DNA of 64,000 nt, taken from positions 186,001 to 250,000 of the forward strand of contig CAWHKD010000012.1 of NCBI GenBank assembly GCA_963829845.1. The letters run 5' to 3'. Origin of the DNA: Gaiellasilicea sp963829845 (GTDB lineage Bacteria > Actinomycetota > Thermoleophilia > Gaiellales > Gaiellaceae). Of the stretch, positions 43,058-51,730 are shown piece by piece. The translations under genes were made by a program, and so were the position numbers. How positions within the stretch are numbered: position 1 is the first letter of the stretch; each line of letters begins with the position of its first letter. The notes below the pieces were generated by a model. The model saw only the letters and a list, made by a program, of their open reading frames with translations, was not told where the DNA came from and made no database searches.

Positions 43058-43621
43058 GTGGGTGACTTCCTCGTCTGGACGATTTGGTTCCTCGCGGCGG
43101 CGGGCTGCCTCGGCTCCGGGATCGCGGTGATCACGTTCACGAACCCCTTCTACTCGGCGTTGGCGCTGATCGGGAACCTCGGCTCGCTGGCGGTGCTCTT
43201 CCTGCTCGCGTCGGCCGAGTTCCTCGCCGCAGCCCAGGTCCTCGTCTACGCGGGCGCCGTGATGGTGATGTTCCTCTTCGTGATCGCCTACCTCGGCGAT
43301 CGCAGCGAGGGCGTGCGGCTCTCCGGCGGCCCCTCCTGGGTCCGAATCGGTGCGATCGTCGCTGCGACGGCGCTGCTCGTCGAAGTCGTCGTCGTGATCG
43401 GGCTGGCCGCCGGCGACCAGCTCTCCGATCCCGCGGAGGTGCAGGGTTCGTTCGGCAGCCCGGAGGAGATCGGGCGCCTGTTCCTGACCGACCACCTGCT
43501 CGCATTCGAGATCACCTCGATCGTGCTCCTCGTCGCAGCGGTCGGCGGAGTCGTGCTCGGGTCCCGCTCGAGGGCCGAGGACGAGCTCGACGAAGCGGAG
43601 GCGGCTCGTGCAAGGGCCTGA
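43058..43621 (+). CDS. nuoJ: NADH-quinone oxidoreductase subunit J
   Basis: A 187-residue membrane subunit with five helices. The third-helix region with the pi-bulge segment AAAQVLVYAGAVMVMFLFVI is well conserved, after NPFYSALALIGNLGSLAVLFLL. A short charged C-terminal tail (RAEDELDEAEAARARA) follows. GTG start; 14-base overlap with nuoK. Confidence 0.93.
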   Translation: MGDFLVWTIWFLAAAGCLGSGIAVITFTNPFYSALALIGNLGSLAVLFLLASAEFLAAAQVLVYAGAVMVMFLFVIAYLGDRSEGVRLSGGPSWVRIGAIVAATALLVEVVVVIGLAAGDQLSDPAEVQGSFGSPEEIGRLFLTDHLLAFEITSIVLLVAAVGGVVLGSRSRAEDELDEAEAARARA

Positions 43622-43916
43622 CATTGCCTGGTATCTGATCGTCGCAGCGATCCTCTTCTCGATCGGAACCGCCGGAGTGCTTCTGCGCCGCAGCCCACTG
43701 ATCGTGTTGCTCTCGCTCGAGATCATGCTCAATGCCGGCAATCTCGCCCTGATCTCGTTCGCGCGGCTGCACGGCGACCACGCCGGCCAGGTGTTCGCGC
43801 TCGCGGTGATGGCGGTTGCCGCCTCTGAAGTGGTCGTCGGCCTCGGCCTGATTGTCGCGATCGCACGGCGCCGACTCGACCTCGACGTCGACCGGCTGCG
43901 GGTGCTCCGAGGGTGA
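43608..43916 (+). CDS. nuoK: NADH-quinone oxidoreductase subunit K
   Basis: A 102-residue membrane subunit with three helices, homologous to MrpC. The conserved glutamates of the proton path are in LLSLEIMLNAGNLALI and AVAASEVVVGLGLIVAIARR. GTG start inside nuoJ; TGA overlaps the nuoL GTG by four bases. Confidence 0.94.
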   Translation: MQGPDIAWYLIVAAILFSIGTAGVLLRRSPLIVLLSLEIMLNAGNLALISFARLHGDHAGQVFALAVMAVAASEVVVGLGLIVAIARRRLDLDVDRLRVLRG

Positions 43917-45814
43917 TCGCCGGCGCCTGGCTCTGCCTGCTGGCGCCGCTCTGCGGTGCGCTGGCGATCACGTTGCTCGGCGGTTCGATCTCGCGCCAGA
44001 CCGCGGCCTGGATCTCGACCGTCTCGGTCTTCACGGCCTTCGGCGGTGCGATCGCCGCCCTGATCGGCCTGATCGGACGCAACCCCGAGGAGCGCGAGGA
44101 GATCACGAGCGCCTACACGTGGCTCGCAACGGCGAACTTCAAGGTCGACCTCTCCCTGCTCATCGATCCGCTCTCCGTGACGATGATGCTGATCGTCTCC
44201 GGCGTCGGCGGCCTGATCGTCCTCTACTCGATCGGCTACATGGACGGCGATCCCGAGGAGCGGCGCTACTTCGCCTACATGTCGCTGTTCGTCTTCTCGA
44301 TGCTGATGCTCGTGCAGGCGGCGAACTTCCTCCTCCTGCTCGTCGGCTGGGGCCTCGTCGGACTCGCCTCCTACCTCCTGATCGGCTTCTGGCACGAGCG
44401 GCCGGACGCCGTCGCCGCCGCGAAGAAGGCCTTCGTGATGAACGCCTTCGGCGACGCGACGATGGCGCTCGCGTTCTTCGTTCTGCTGTGGCAGACCGGG
44501 ACGCTGAACTTCGCGGAGTCGTTCATCGGGGCCGAAGGCCTGTCTCAGACCGCCGTCAACCTCGTCGCCCTCGGGCTGCTCGGCGGCGCCGTCGCCAAGT
44601 CGGCCCAGATTCCGCTCCACACATGGTTGCCGGATGCGATGGAGGGACCGACGCCCGTCTCGGCGCTCATCCACGCCGCGACGATGGTCACGGCAGGTGT
44701 GTACCTGATCGTCCGGGCGCACCCGATCTTCGAACTGGCGCCGTCGATCTCCGACCTCGCCGCCGGGCTCGGCGCGATCACACTGCTCGTCGCCGGCCTC
44801 GTCGCACTCGTCCAGACCGACATCAAGCGCGTGATCGCGTACTCGACGATGTCGCAGATCGGCTACATGTTCGTCGGCGCAGGGCTGGGCGCCTACAGCA
44901 GCGCGATGTTCCACCTGATGACGCACGCCTTCTTCAAGGCGCTGCTCTTCCTTGCCGCCGGCGTCATCATCCACCACCTCGCGGGCGAGCAGGACATCCG
45001 CAAGATGGGCGGCCTGCGCGCGTCGATGCGGAAGACGTACATCGCCTTTCTGATCGGTTCGCTCGCCCTGGTCGGGATCCCGCCGCTCGCCGGCTTCTTC
45101 TCGAAGGATGCGATCCTCGCCTCGGCGCTCGCCAGTGGCGGCTACGGCCAGGTTCTCTTCTACGCGGGCCTGATCGGGACGCTGCTGACGGGTCTTTACA
45201 CCTTCCGCCTCTTCTTCATCGTCTTCCTCGGCGAGCCCTCGCCGCTCGTCCGGAAGCACGCGGAGGGGCACGGCCACGGCGAGGGCCCGTGGACGATGAT
45301 GGTGCCGGTTGCCGTCCTGTCGGTGCTCTCTGTCGTCGGCGGCTGGATCGAGGTCGCAGGCGGCTGGCACGTGTTCGGCGAGTGGCTCGATCCGATCGCG
45401 ATCGCGCGGGAGCATCTCGCCCTCGTCGAGCCGACGACGACGCAGGACTACGTCACGAGCGCGCTGGCCGTCGGGTTCGGCGCGATCGGGACCTACGTCG
45501 CCTGGCTGTACTACGGCGCCCGTCGTGGGCCTGTGCCGAGCTATCCCGCCCTCCAGAACACGCTCGAGCACAAGTTCTGGTTCGACGAGCTCTACGACTT
45601 GATCTTCTACAAGCCCGCCGTCCTCCTCGCGAGCGTCCTGCGGCGTGGGGTCGAACAGCCGGTGATCGGCGGCTCGATCTCCGGGGTCGTGGTCGGCGCC
45701 AAAGAGACGGCCGGTGTCGTCGGCGGCGCCCAGACCGGCTACCTGCGGAGTTACGCGCTCGCGATCGCGTTCGCGGTCGCCATCCTCGTCGTCGTCTTCG
45801 TCGCGGTCCAATGA
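43913..45814 (+). CDS. nuoL: NADH-quinone oxidoreductase subunit L
   Basis: A 633-residue antiporter-like proton channel subunit. Key regions: VGWGLVGLASYLLIGFWHERP with the conserved acid path upstream, KSAQIPLHTWLPDAMEGPTPVSALIHAATMVTAGVYL, and the DIKRVIAYSTMSQIGYMFVG segment. HALM-type FHLMTHAFFKALLFLAAG follows, and the long C-terminal amphipathic helix region contains FDELYDLIFYKPAVLLA. A histidine-rich loop (HAEGHGHGEG) sits near residue 455. GTG start; ATGA overlap with nuoM. Confidence 0.95.
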   Translation: MIAGAWLCLLAPLCGALAITLLGGSISRQTAAWISTVSVFTAFGGAIAALIGLIGRNPEEREEITSAYTWLATANFKVDLSLLIDPLSVTMMLIVSGVGGLIVLYSIGYMDGDPEERRYFAYMSLFVFSMLMLVQAANFLLLLVGWGLVGLASYLLIGFWHERPDAVAAAKKAFVMNAFGDATMALAFFVLLWQTGTLNFAESFIGAEGLSQTAVNLVALGLLGGAVAKSAQIPLHTWLPDAMEGPTPVSALIHAATMVTAGVYLIVRAHPIFELAPSISDLAAGLGAITLLVAGLVALVQTDIKRVIAYSTMSQIGYMFVGAGLGAYSSAMFHLMTHAFFKALLFLAAGVIIHHLAGEQDIRKMGGLRASMRKTYIAFLIGSLALVGIPPLAGFFSKDAILASALASGGYGQVLFYAGLIGTLLTGLYTFRLFFIVFLGEPSPLVRKHAEGHGHGEGPWTMMVPVAVLSVLSVVGGWIEVAGGWHVFGEWLDPIAIAREHLALVEPTTTQDYVTSALAVGFGAIGTYVAWLYYGARRGPVPSYPALQNTLEHKFWFDELYDLIFYKPAVLLASVLRRGVEQPVIGGSISGVVVGAKETAGVVGGAQTGYLRSYALAIAFAVAILVVVFVAVQ

Positions 45815-47241
45815 CGACCGCGCTGATCGTCCTCCCGCTCGTCGCCGCGCTCGTCGTCTGGCTGCTGCCGCTCCCTGGCCGGGCGGCCGGGGCGGTCGCG
45901 CTCCTCGCGGCGCTCGCCGAGGTCGTGCTCTTCGCGGTCGCGTTCGAGCAGTTCGACTTCGAACAGGGGCTCCAGTTACGCGACCAGCACAGCTGGTTCA
46001 GCGACCTCGGCGTCTCCTACGACGTCGGCTTCTACGGCTTCTCGCTGTTCCTCGCGGGCCTCACCGTCGTGGTCTGCACGATCGCGATCGCGTACGCCCT
46101 TTGGGCCGGAGGCGACCGCAGCCGCGGCTACCACGGCCTGCTCCTCTTCCTGACGGGCTCGATCGTCGGGGTCTTCGCCGCCCAGGACCTGCTCGTCTTC
46201 TACGTCTTCTTCGAGGCGATGCTGATCCCGATCTACGTTCTGATCGGCGTCTGGGGCGGGCCGCGCCGCCTGCGCGCGACGGCAACGTTCGTGATCTACA
46301 CGATGGCCGGGTCGCTGCTGATGCTGGCCTCGATCATCGTCTTCGGGCTCTCCCAGGACACCTTCTCGCTCGTCGACTCCGGCGTCTCCTCGAATGACTG
46401 GGTGTTTCTCGGCTTCCTGGTCGCCTTCGCGGTCAAGGCGCCGATCTTCCCCTTCCACGGCTGGCTCGTCGACGCCTACCGCGAGTCACCGCCCGAGGTG
46501 GCCGCGATCCTCTCCGGGGTCGTCTCCAAGGCTGCCGTCTACGGACTGCTCCGGATCGTGATCGCGAAGTTCCCTGAGCCCGTCGACCAGTTCCAGTCGA
46601 CGATTCTCGCCTTCGCCGCGATCGGCCTCATCTACGCCTCGGTGCTCGCCTTTCGCGCCCCCGACATCCGCAGCGTGACGGCGTACTCGTCGATGGCGCA
46701 GATGGGCCTCGTCACAATGGGGCTCTTCTCGCTCAACGAGCTCGGCGTCGACGGCGCGATCCTCCAGTCGGTCGCGCACGGGCTCGTCTCGGCGACGCTG
46801 TTCCTCCTTGCGGGGATGGTGGAGATGCGCGCCGGCACCAGCGCCTTCGCCGGCCTCGGCGGCATGGCCCGCGGGCGCCCTGTGCTCGCGACCGTGCTGA
46901 TGACGACCGGGATCATCGCGCTCGCGGTTCCCGGCTCGGTCGCGTTCGCGGGCGAGTTCCTGATCCTCGCCGGCGTCTACGGCGTCGCGTGGGGCTGGGC
47001 CGTCGTCGGCGCCGCCGGGATCGTGCTCGCGGCGATGTACATGCTGCGGCTGATCTCGGCAGTGCTCCACGCCGCACGTGGGCGGGACGTCCGCGAGGAC
47101 GCGCCGGACGTGCGCCCGGTCGAGCTCGCGCTCGTCGTGCCGCTCGTCGGGCTGCTGCTCTTCCTTTCGGCCTGGCCGGCGCTGGTCTCCGAGCGCGCGT
47201 TCCCGCTGGTCCGGGGGGACCAGACGGAGGCGACGCCGTGA
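45811..47241 (+). CDS. nuoM: NADH-quinone oxidoreductase subunit M
   Basis: A 476-residue antiporter-like subunit with about 14 helices. Conserved are DLLVFYVFFEAMLIPIYVLIGVWGG with the essential glutamate, VKAPIFPFHGWLVDAYRESPPEVAAILSGVVSKAAVYGLLR, and the AYSSMAQMGLVTMGLF segment. Start ATG 45811 overlaps nuoL; GTGA overlap with nuoN downstream. Confidence 0.95.
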   Translation: MTTALIVLPLVAALVVWLLPLPGRAAGAVALLAALAEVVLFAVAFEQFDFEQGLQLRDQHSWFSDLGVSYDVGFYGFSLFLAGLTVVVCTIAIAYALWAGGDRSRGYHGLLLFLTGSIVGVFAAQDLLVFYVFFEAMLIPIYVLIGVWGGPRRLRATATFVIYTMAGSLLMLASIIVFGLSQDTFSLVDSGVSSNDWVFLGFLVAFAVKAPIFPFHGWLVDAYRESPPEVAAILSGVVSKAAVYGLLRIVIAKFPEPVDQFQSTILAFAAIGLIYASVLAFRAPDIRSVTAYSSMAQMGLVTMGLFSLNELGVDGAILQSVAHGLVSATLFLLAGMVEMRAGTSAFAGLGGMARGRPVLATVLMTTGIIALAVPGSVAFAGEFLILAGVYGVAWGWAVVGAAGIVLAAMYMLRLISAVLHAARGRDVREDAPDVRPVELALVVPLVGLLLFLSAWPALVSERAFPLVRGDQTEATP

Positions 47242-48701
47242 TCCCGACTCCGGACATCGACTGGCTCGCTCTTTCGCCGACGCTCGCGCTGCTCGCCGCC
47301 TCGGGGGTCGCCCTGCTCGGCAGCGTGCTCGTGCCCTGGTGGATGCGCCGCTTCTTCTGCGCGCTCGTCGTCTTCGCCGGCTTCATCACGTCGGGCGTGT
47401 TCGCGGCGATCGTCTTCGACGAGACGACGAACGGCCTGGCGCTGATCGCCGAGTCGTTCACCCGTGATCGGCTCGGGGCGTTCTCGGCGCTGATCATCGC
47501 GGGCGCCGGCATCCTCACTGTCCTCGTCTCCTGGGGCGATCGGCGGCGTGATCACGTCGGCGAGTACTACGCGCTCCTCGCAGCGGCCGGAGCGGGCATG
47601 GTCTTCTTCGTCACCGCGTCGAACCTGATGACGCTCTTCCTCGGGCTCGAATGGTTTTCGATCGCGCTCTATGTCCTCTGCGCGATGGACACCCACCGAG
47701 AAGCCTCGCTCGAGGCCGGGCTCAAGTACCTGATCGTCGGCGCCTTCGGCTCGTCGATCCTGCTCTTCGGCTCGGCGCTCGTCTACGGCGCCACCGGCGC
47801 AATCGGGTTCTCGGAGATCGCGGCCGCTGACCCGAGTGACGACGTCCTCCTCCTCGCCGGGCTCGCGATGCTGATCGCCGGGCTCGGCTTCAAGGCCTCG
47901 GCGGCGCCCTTCCATATGTGGACGCCTGACGTCTACCAGGGCGCGCCCACGTCCGTGACGGCGTTCATGTCCGCCGCGACGAAGGTGGCGGCGCTGGTGC
48001 TGACGCTGCGGCTCCTCGTCGTCGCCTTCCCGGAGCAGGACGAGCTCTGGACCGTTGCGATCGCGGTGATCGCGATCGTGTCCCTCGCCGTCGGGAACTT
48101 CGCCGCGCTGGTTCAGCGCGACCTCAAGCGGCTGCTTGCCTACTCGTCCGTCTCGCACGCGGGCTTCATGCTGATCGCGATCGCCGCGGACAACGAGCTC
48201 GGCGCCCGGGCGCTCCTGTACTACCTGATCCCGTACGGCGCGATGTCGATCGGCTCCTTCGCCGTCGTCGCGGCGCGCGAGCGGGAGCTACAGGCGCCGG
48301 TGACGCTGGCGAACCTTGGTGGCCTCGGCTGGGAGCGGCCGTTCCTCGGCGCGTCCCTCTGGGTCTTCATGCTCGGCTTCATGGGCATGCCCTTCACCGG
48401 GGGCCTGATCGGAAAGCTCTATGTCTTCGCGGCCGCCTACGAGGCCGGCTGGTGGTGGCTGATCGTCGCGGGCGTGATCGCGACGGCAATCTCGCTCTAC
48501 TACTACCTCGGCGTGATCCGCGCGATCTACCTCAGGCCTGCCGCCGAGCTGCGGCCGGCGCTTGCGGGCGGCTCGCCGCCGCTCGATCCGCTCCTCCAGA
48601 GCGCGGTCGCGCTCGCGGTCGGCGTCACGATCGGCTCGTTCTTCTTCGTGCAGCCGCTGATCGACCTCGCCGGCGACGCGGCGGCGGGGCTGCCCTTCTA
48701 G
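47238..48701 (+). CDS. nuoN: NADH-quinone oxidoreductase subunit N
   Basis: A 487-residue antiporter-like subunit and last gene of the nuo operon. Conserved are SNLMTLFLGLEWFSIALYVLCA, GFKASAAPFHMWTPDVYQGAPTSVTAFMSAATKVAAL and RDLKRLLAYSSVSHAGFMLIA. The GTG start at 47238 overlaps nuoM. The stop TAG begins a short inverted repeat shared with the convergent gene at 48719. Confidence 0.95.
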   Translation: MIPTPDIDWLALSPTLALLAASGVALLGSVLVPWWMRRFFCALVVFAGFITSGVFAAIVFDETTNGLALIAESFTRDRLGAFSALIIAGAGILTVLVSWGDRRRDHVGEYYALLAAAGAGMVFFVTASNLMTLFLGLEWFSIALYVLCAMDTHREASLEAGLKYLIVGAFGSSILLFGSALVYGATGAIGFSEIAAADPSDDVLLLAGLAMLIAGLGFKASAAPFHMWTPDVYQGAPTSVTAFMSAATKVAALVLTLRLLVVAFPEQDELWTVAIAVIAIVSLAVGNFAALVQRDLKRLLAYSSVSHAGFMLIAIAADNELGARALLYYLIPYGAMSIGSFAVVAARERELQAPVTLANLGGLGWERPFLGASLWVFMLGFMGMPFTGGLIGKLYVFAAAYEAGWWWLIVAGVIATAISLYYYLGVIRAIYLRPAAELRPALAGGSPPLDPLLQSAVALAVGVTIGSFFFVQPLIDLAGDAAAGLPF

Positions 48702-48722
48702 GGAGCTCGGCGACCCTCCTAG
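48698..48722. terminator. Weak hairpin between nuoN and its convergent neighbour
   Basis: CTAGG (48698-48702) and CCTAG (48718-48722) flank a 15-base interior that includes a GGCGACCC stretch also found in the moeA/sortase hairpin. Both stop codons lie in the arms. The stem is short and there is no U-tract, so a terminator role rests on position only. Confidence 0.3.
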
Positions 48723-49102
48723 CCGCGCCGGAAGGCGGCGCGCAGCCGCTCCCGCGGGGCGACCGCGGTTGCGGCGACAAGCGCCTGCACGGCGAAGATC
48801 GCGAGCGCGGCGACGACCGCGGTGACCCCGATCACGGGCGGCGGCCCCTCCTCCAGCAGCGGCGCCCGGACGGCCGTCCCGAGGAGAACGAAGGGGAGCG
48901 CGAGGGCCGAGAGGACTGCGATGCCGCGGTCGTGCGGCTGGGCGGCGGAGCCGTCGAGGACGTCGCCGAGGCCGGACAGTGCGGCAACTGCCACCACCGG
49001 CACGGCGGCGACCAGACAGTAGTAGGCGAGCGCGTGGTGGCCGGCGGCGTCTGCGAGCGCGGCGCCGAGGACGAGGGCGATTGAGGCCAGACGCGTTGTC
49101 AT
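48719..49102 (-). CDS. Small multispanning membrane protein of unknown function
   Basis: A 127-residue hydrophobic protein with about four predicted helices (residues 5-22, 26-48, 60-78, 88-112) and a basic C-terminus. Alanine and valine dominate. ATG 49102 lies 46 bases from the divergent UPF0173 gene. Coding is supported by codon use and by clean membrane topology; I do not recognise a family. Confidence 0.6.
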   Translation of the reverse strand: MTTRLASIALVLGAALADAAGHHALAYYCLVAAVPVVAVAALSGLGDVLDGSAAQPHDRGIAVLSALALPFVLLGTAVRAPLLEEGPPPVIGVTAVVAALAIFAVQALVAATAVAPRERLRAAFRRG

Positions 49103-49148
49103 GCGTTGATGTTCGACCCCTTGTCGGACGGTCCTCTAGGCTCCAGTC

Positions 49149-49877
49149 ATGGCTACGACACTCACCTGGCTCGGGCACGCGGCGTTCCGCGTGGACACGC
49201 CGAGCGGCAAGCGGATCTACGTCGACCCGTTCCTGAACGGGAACCCGAAGTGCCCCGAGAGCGAGAAGGAACCGGAGCGCGTCGACGCGATCTTCATCAC
49301 CCACGGGCACAACGACCACGTCGGCGACACCCTCGAGCTCTACAAGAAGTTCGAGTGCACGGTGATCGCTCCAGTCGAGGTCCGCGATCTGCTCGGCATG
49401 ATGGGCTGCGAAGCCGAGGGCCCGCACGACCCGAACAAGGGCGGCACCGTCGACCTCGACGGGTTCAAGGTCACGCTCGTGCACGCGCAGCACTCCTCCA
49501 GCTACATGGCCGACGCGCCGCCCGGCTCACCGCGCCCGTGGGAGATCGTCTACACGGGTGAGCCGTGCGGACTCGTCTTCGACTTCGGGGAGGGCGAGCC
49601 CAACGTCTACTTCGCGGGTGACACGAACGTCTTCGGCGACATGGCGCTGATCGCGCGCCTCTACGCGCCCGACGTCGCCGTGCTGCCGATCGGCGGCCAC
49701 TTCACGATGGATCCGAAGGAGGCAGCGGTCGCGTGCGAGCTGCTCGGCGTGAAGCGCTGTGTGCCGTGCCATTACGGCACGTTCCCGATCCTCGCGGGGA
49801 CGCCCGAGCAGCTACGCGAGCTGGCGCCGGGCGTCGAGGTGATCGCGCCGGAGCCGGGCGGATCGGTCGAGTTGTGA
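49149..49877 (+). CDS. UPF0173 metal-dependent hydrolase (metallo-beta-lactamase fold)
   Basis: A 242-residue protein. The metal site THGHNDHVGD near residue 51 follows LTWLGHAAFRVDTPSGKRIYVDPFL. Other metal ligands are likely in VTLVHAQHSS, FAGDTNVFGDMALI, GGHFTMDPKEAA and PCHYGTFP. The order and spacing are those of the UPF0173/YtkL group, whose substrate is unknown. ATG 49149; the TGA overlaps the next GTG by four bases. Confidence 0.9.
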   Translation: MATTLTWLGHAAFRVDTPSGKRIYVDPFLNGNPKCPESEKEPERVDAIFITHGHNDHVGDTLELYKKFECTVIAPVEVRDLLGMMGCEAEGPHDPNKGGTVDLDGFKVTLVHAQHSSSYMADAPPGSPRPWEIVYTGEPCGLVFDFGEGEPNVYFAGDTNVFGDMALIARLYAPDVAVLPIGGHFTMDPKEAAVACELLGVKRCVPCHYGTFPILAGTPEQLRELAPGVEVIAPEPGGSVEL

Positions 49878-50143
49878 GAGAGCGCTGGTTCGGCGCGACC
49901 GGGCGACGCGTTCCCGAGCTCGCGCTCGAGGGCTCGCTCGATGTCGAAGGAGCGCTCGTGCTCGACGACGTCTCCGACCCGACGCGGCTCCACAAGGCAC
50001 ACGCGCAGGGGACGCCGGTGGTCGTTCGCGCGGCGACGCCGGAGGCGGTGAAGGCCGCGCTCGCGCGGCCGGAGGTCGCGTCGGTGCTCGTCCCCACCGA
50101 GGAGCTGCTGGCGCTCGACCTGACGACGCTCACCTATGGCTAG
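49874..50143 (+). CDS. Small protein of unknown function downstream of UPF0173
   Basis: An 89-residue protein from GTG 49874 (overlapping the previous TGA) to TAG 50143. It has no membrane helix, a mixed alpha/beta composition and two VVVRAATPEAV/VASVLVPTEEL-type segments. Coupling to the hydrolase suggests a shared role, but I do not recognise a family. A GC-rich hairpin follows 20 bases after its stop. Confidence 0.6.
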   Translation: MRERWFGATGRRVPELALEGSLDVEGALVLDDVSDPTRLHKAHAQGTPVVVRAATPEAVKAALARPEVASVLVPTEELLALDLTTLTYG

Positions 50144-50163
50144 ACCTTCGCGCCCCTGGCGGA

Positions 50164-50201
50164 CGGCGGCTCCCGCCGGGCAGAGCCCGGCTCCGCCGCC
50201 G
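50164..50201. terminator. GC-rich two-tier hairpin
   Basis: The inner stem GCCGGGC (50175-50181) / GCCCGGC (50185-50191) with loop AGA is extended by an outer stem CGGCGGC (50164-50170) / GCCGCCG (50195-50201). It lies in the gap between a small gene's stop (50143) and the start region of the DUF1028 gene. No U-tract follows, so it may be a factor-assisted terminator or an RNA-end structure. Confidence 0.45.
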
Positions 50202-50237
50202 CCTCACGCCTCTGGACTTCGCTCTGTCGGATGGGTG

Positions 50238-51110
50238 GTGCAGCGCACTGTCCCATCCTCCGACGCTTGTCAGCGGCGCGCCAGGAACGCGAGCTGGGTC
50301 TCGACATACTCGATCGTCGCCTGTGACCTCGAGAGCGGGCAGTGGGGCGTCGCGACGCAGTCGAAGTTCCTCGCGGTCGGTTCGATCGTGCCGTGGGCCG
50401 AGCCGGGAGCCGGAGCAGTCGCGACGCAGGCGTACGCGAACCCCCGCTATGGCCCCGACGGGCTGGCGCTGCTGCGTCAGGGACTGACGGCCGAGGAGGT
50501 CGTGCGCCGGTTGACCGAGGCCGACGACGGCCGCGACGAGCGCCAGCTCGGCGTTGTCGACGGCGCTGGACGCGGTGCCACCTACACCGGCGCGGCCTGC
50601 CTCGACTGGGCCGGCGGGCGTGCTGGCGACGGATACGCCGCGCAGGGAAACATCCTCGTCTCGGGCGACACCGTTGATGCGCTCGCAGCCTCGTTCGAGG
50701 GGAGCGGAGGAGCGTTGGCCGAGCGGCTGATCGAGGCTCTGGCGGCGGCGCAGGCGGAGGGGGGCGACAAGCGGGGGCAGCAGTCCGCTGCCGTGCTCGT
50801 CGTCGAGCGCGACGGCGGCTACGCGGGCCTCACCGACACGCTCGTCGACCTCCGCGTCGACGACCACGAGGGGCCGATCGAGGAACTCCGTCGCCTCTAT
50901 GGCCTGCACCAGCAGCTGTTCGGGAAGACGCCGCGCGACCAGTGGTTGCCGATCGACGACGAGCTGCGGGCCGAGATCGACGGGCATCTCACCGAGCTCG
51001 GCTACGAGCGGCTGGCCGACTGGGCCGGCGATGCGAACCTCGAGGAACGCGTGGACGGCGACAGCGAGATCGATCCCGTCGTCCTGGCCGAGCTGAGGAG
51101 GAGACGATGA
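50238..51110 (+). CDS. DUF1028 family Ntn-hydrolase-like protein (start uncertain)
   Basis: The conserved part begins near 50305 with STYSIVACDLESGQWGVA and continues with SKFLAVGSIVPWAEPGAGAVATQAYANPRYGPDGLALL, AAQGNILVSG and VVERDGGYAGLTDTLVDLRVDDH, the DUF1028 pattern. No ATG, GTG or TTG lies immediately before the conserved part; GTG 50235/50238 are the nearest upstream in-frame starts and would add about 22 odd residues. An ATG at 50136 would read through the hairpin and is unlikely. A C-terminal region after residue 210 (GLHQQLFGKTPRDQWLPID) is an extra domain seen in part of the family. The TGA overlaps the ATG of the cupin gene. Confidence 0.82.
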   Translation: MQRTVPSSDACQRRARNASWVSTYSIVACDLESGQWGVATQSKFLAVGSIVPWAEPGAGAVATQAYANPRYGPDGLALLRQGLTAEEVVRRLTEADDGRDERQLGVVDGAGRGATYTGAACLDWAGGRAGDGYAAQGNILVSGDTVDALAASFEGSGGALAERLIEALAAAQAEGGDKRGQQSAAVLVVERDGGYAGLTDTLVDLRVDDHEGPIEELRRLYGLHQQLFGKTPRDQWLPIDDELRAEIDGHLTELGYERLADWAGDANLEERVDGDSEIDPVVLAELRRRR

Positions 51111-51730
51111 GCGGATACGAGGTCGCGAGCGTGGCCGGCCTGGAGTCGCTGCCCGGCCCCGGCTCGCTGCGCTGGACGCCGGTCCGGAAGCACTTCGGGA
51201 TCACGGCCTTCGGGATCAACGCGTACACGGCGACGGAGGTCGGCCAGGACGTCGTCGAGGAGCACGATGAGGAGCGTCTCGGCCACGAGGAGCTTTACGT
51301 CGTGCTCGCGGGCCGGGCGACGTTCGTGCTCGACGGCGACGAGGTCGACGTGCCCGCGGGCTCTGCTGTCTTCCTCCGCGATCCGAAGGTAAGGCGGTAT
51401 GCGCGCGCCGAGGAGGCAGGCACGACGGTGCTCGCGCTCGGCGGCAAGCCCGGCCAGCACGAGATCTCGGCCTGGGAGTACTTCTTCGCCGCGTACGCCT
51501 ACGCCGAGGACGATCCCGAGCGTGCGCTCGCGGAGATCGACGCCGGACTCGCGCAGAAGCCCGAGCACCCTGCGCTCTACTACCACCGGGCGTGCCTCAA
51601 CGCGAAGGCCGGCCGGTTCGAAGAGGCGCGCGCCGAGCTCGATCGTGCGCTGGAGCTCGATCCCACGCTCAAGAAGTGGGCCGACGACGACGAGGACCTG
51701 GCCCAGCTACGCGTCGCCGGGGAGCCGTAG
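51107..51730 (+). CDS. Cupin domain protein with C-terminal TPR
   Basis: A 207-residue protein. The N-terminal cupin (about residues 35-115) has HDEERLGHEELYVVLAGRATFVLDGDEVDVPAGSAVFL. The C-terminal part holds tetratricopeptide-like helices (DDPERALAEIDAGLAQKPEHPALYYHRACLNAKAGRFEEARAELDRALELDP). The start has a strong ribosome site, AGGAGGAG, just upstream. It overlaps the DUF1028 gene and so is probably cotranslated with it. The 3' end overlaps the convergent dehydrogenase by 24 bases. Function unknown; a sensing or binding role is possible. Confidence 0.82.
   Translation: MSGYEVASVAGLESLPGPGSLRWTPVRKHFGITAFGINAYTATEVGQDVVEEHDEERLGHEELYVVLAGRATFVLDGDEVDVPAGSAVFLRDPKVRRYARAEEAGTTVLALGGKPGQHEISAWEYFFAAYAYAEDDPERALAEIDAGLAQKPEHPALYYHRACLNAKAGRFEEARAELDRALELDPTLKKWADDDEDLAQLRVAGEP

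Noticed and set aside
42902..45811. Very long open frame antisense to nuoJ-nuoL
   Set aside because: The translated protein is a low-complexity mix of Arg, Asp, Glu and Gly typical of the reverse strand of GC-rich genes, while the plus strand encodes clear complex I subunits.
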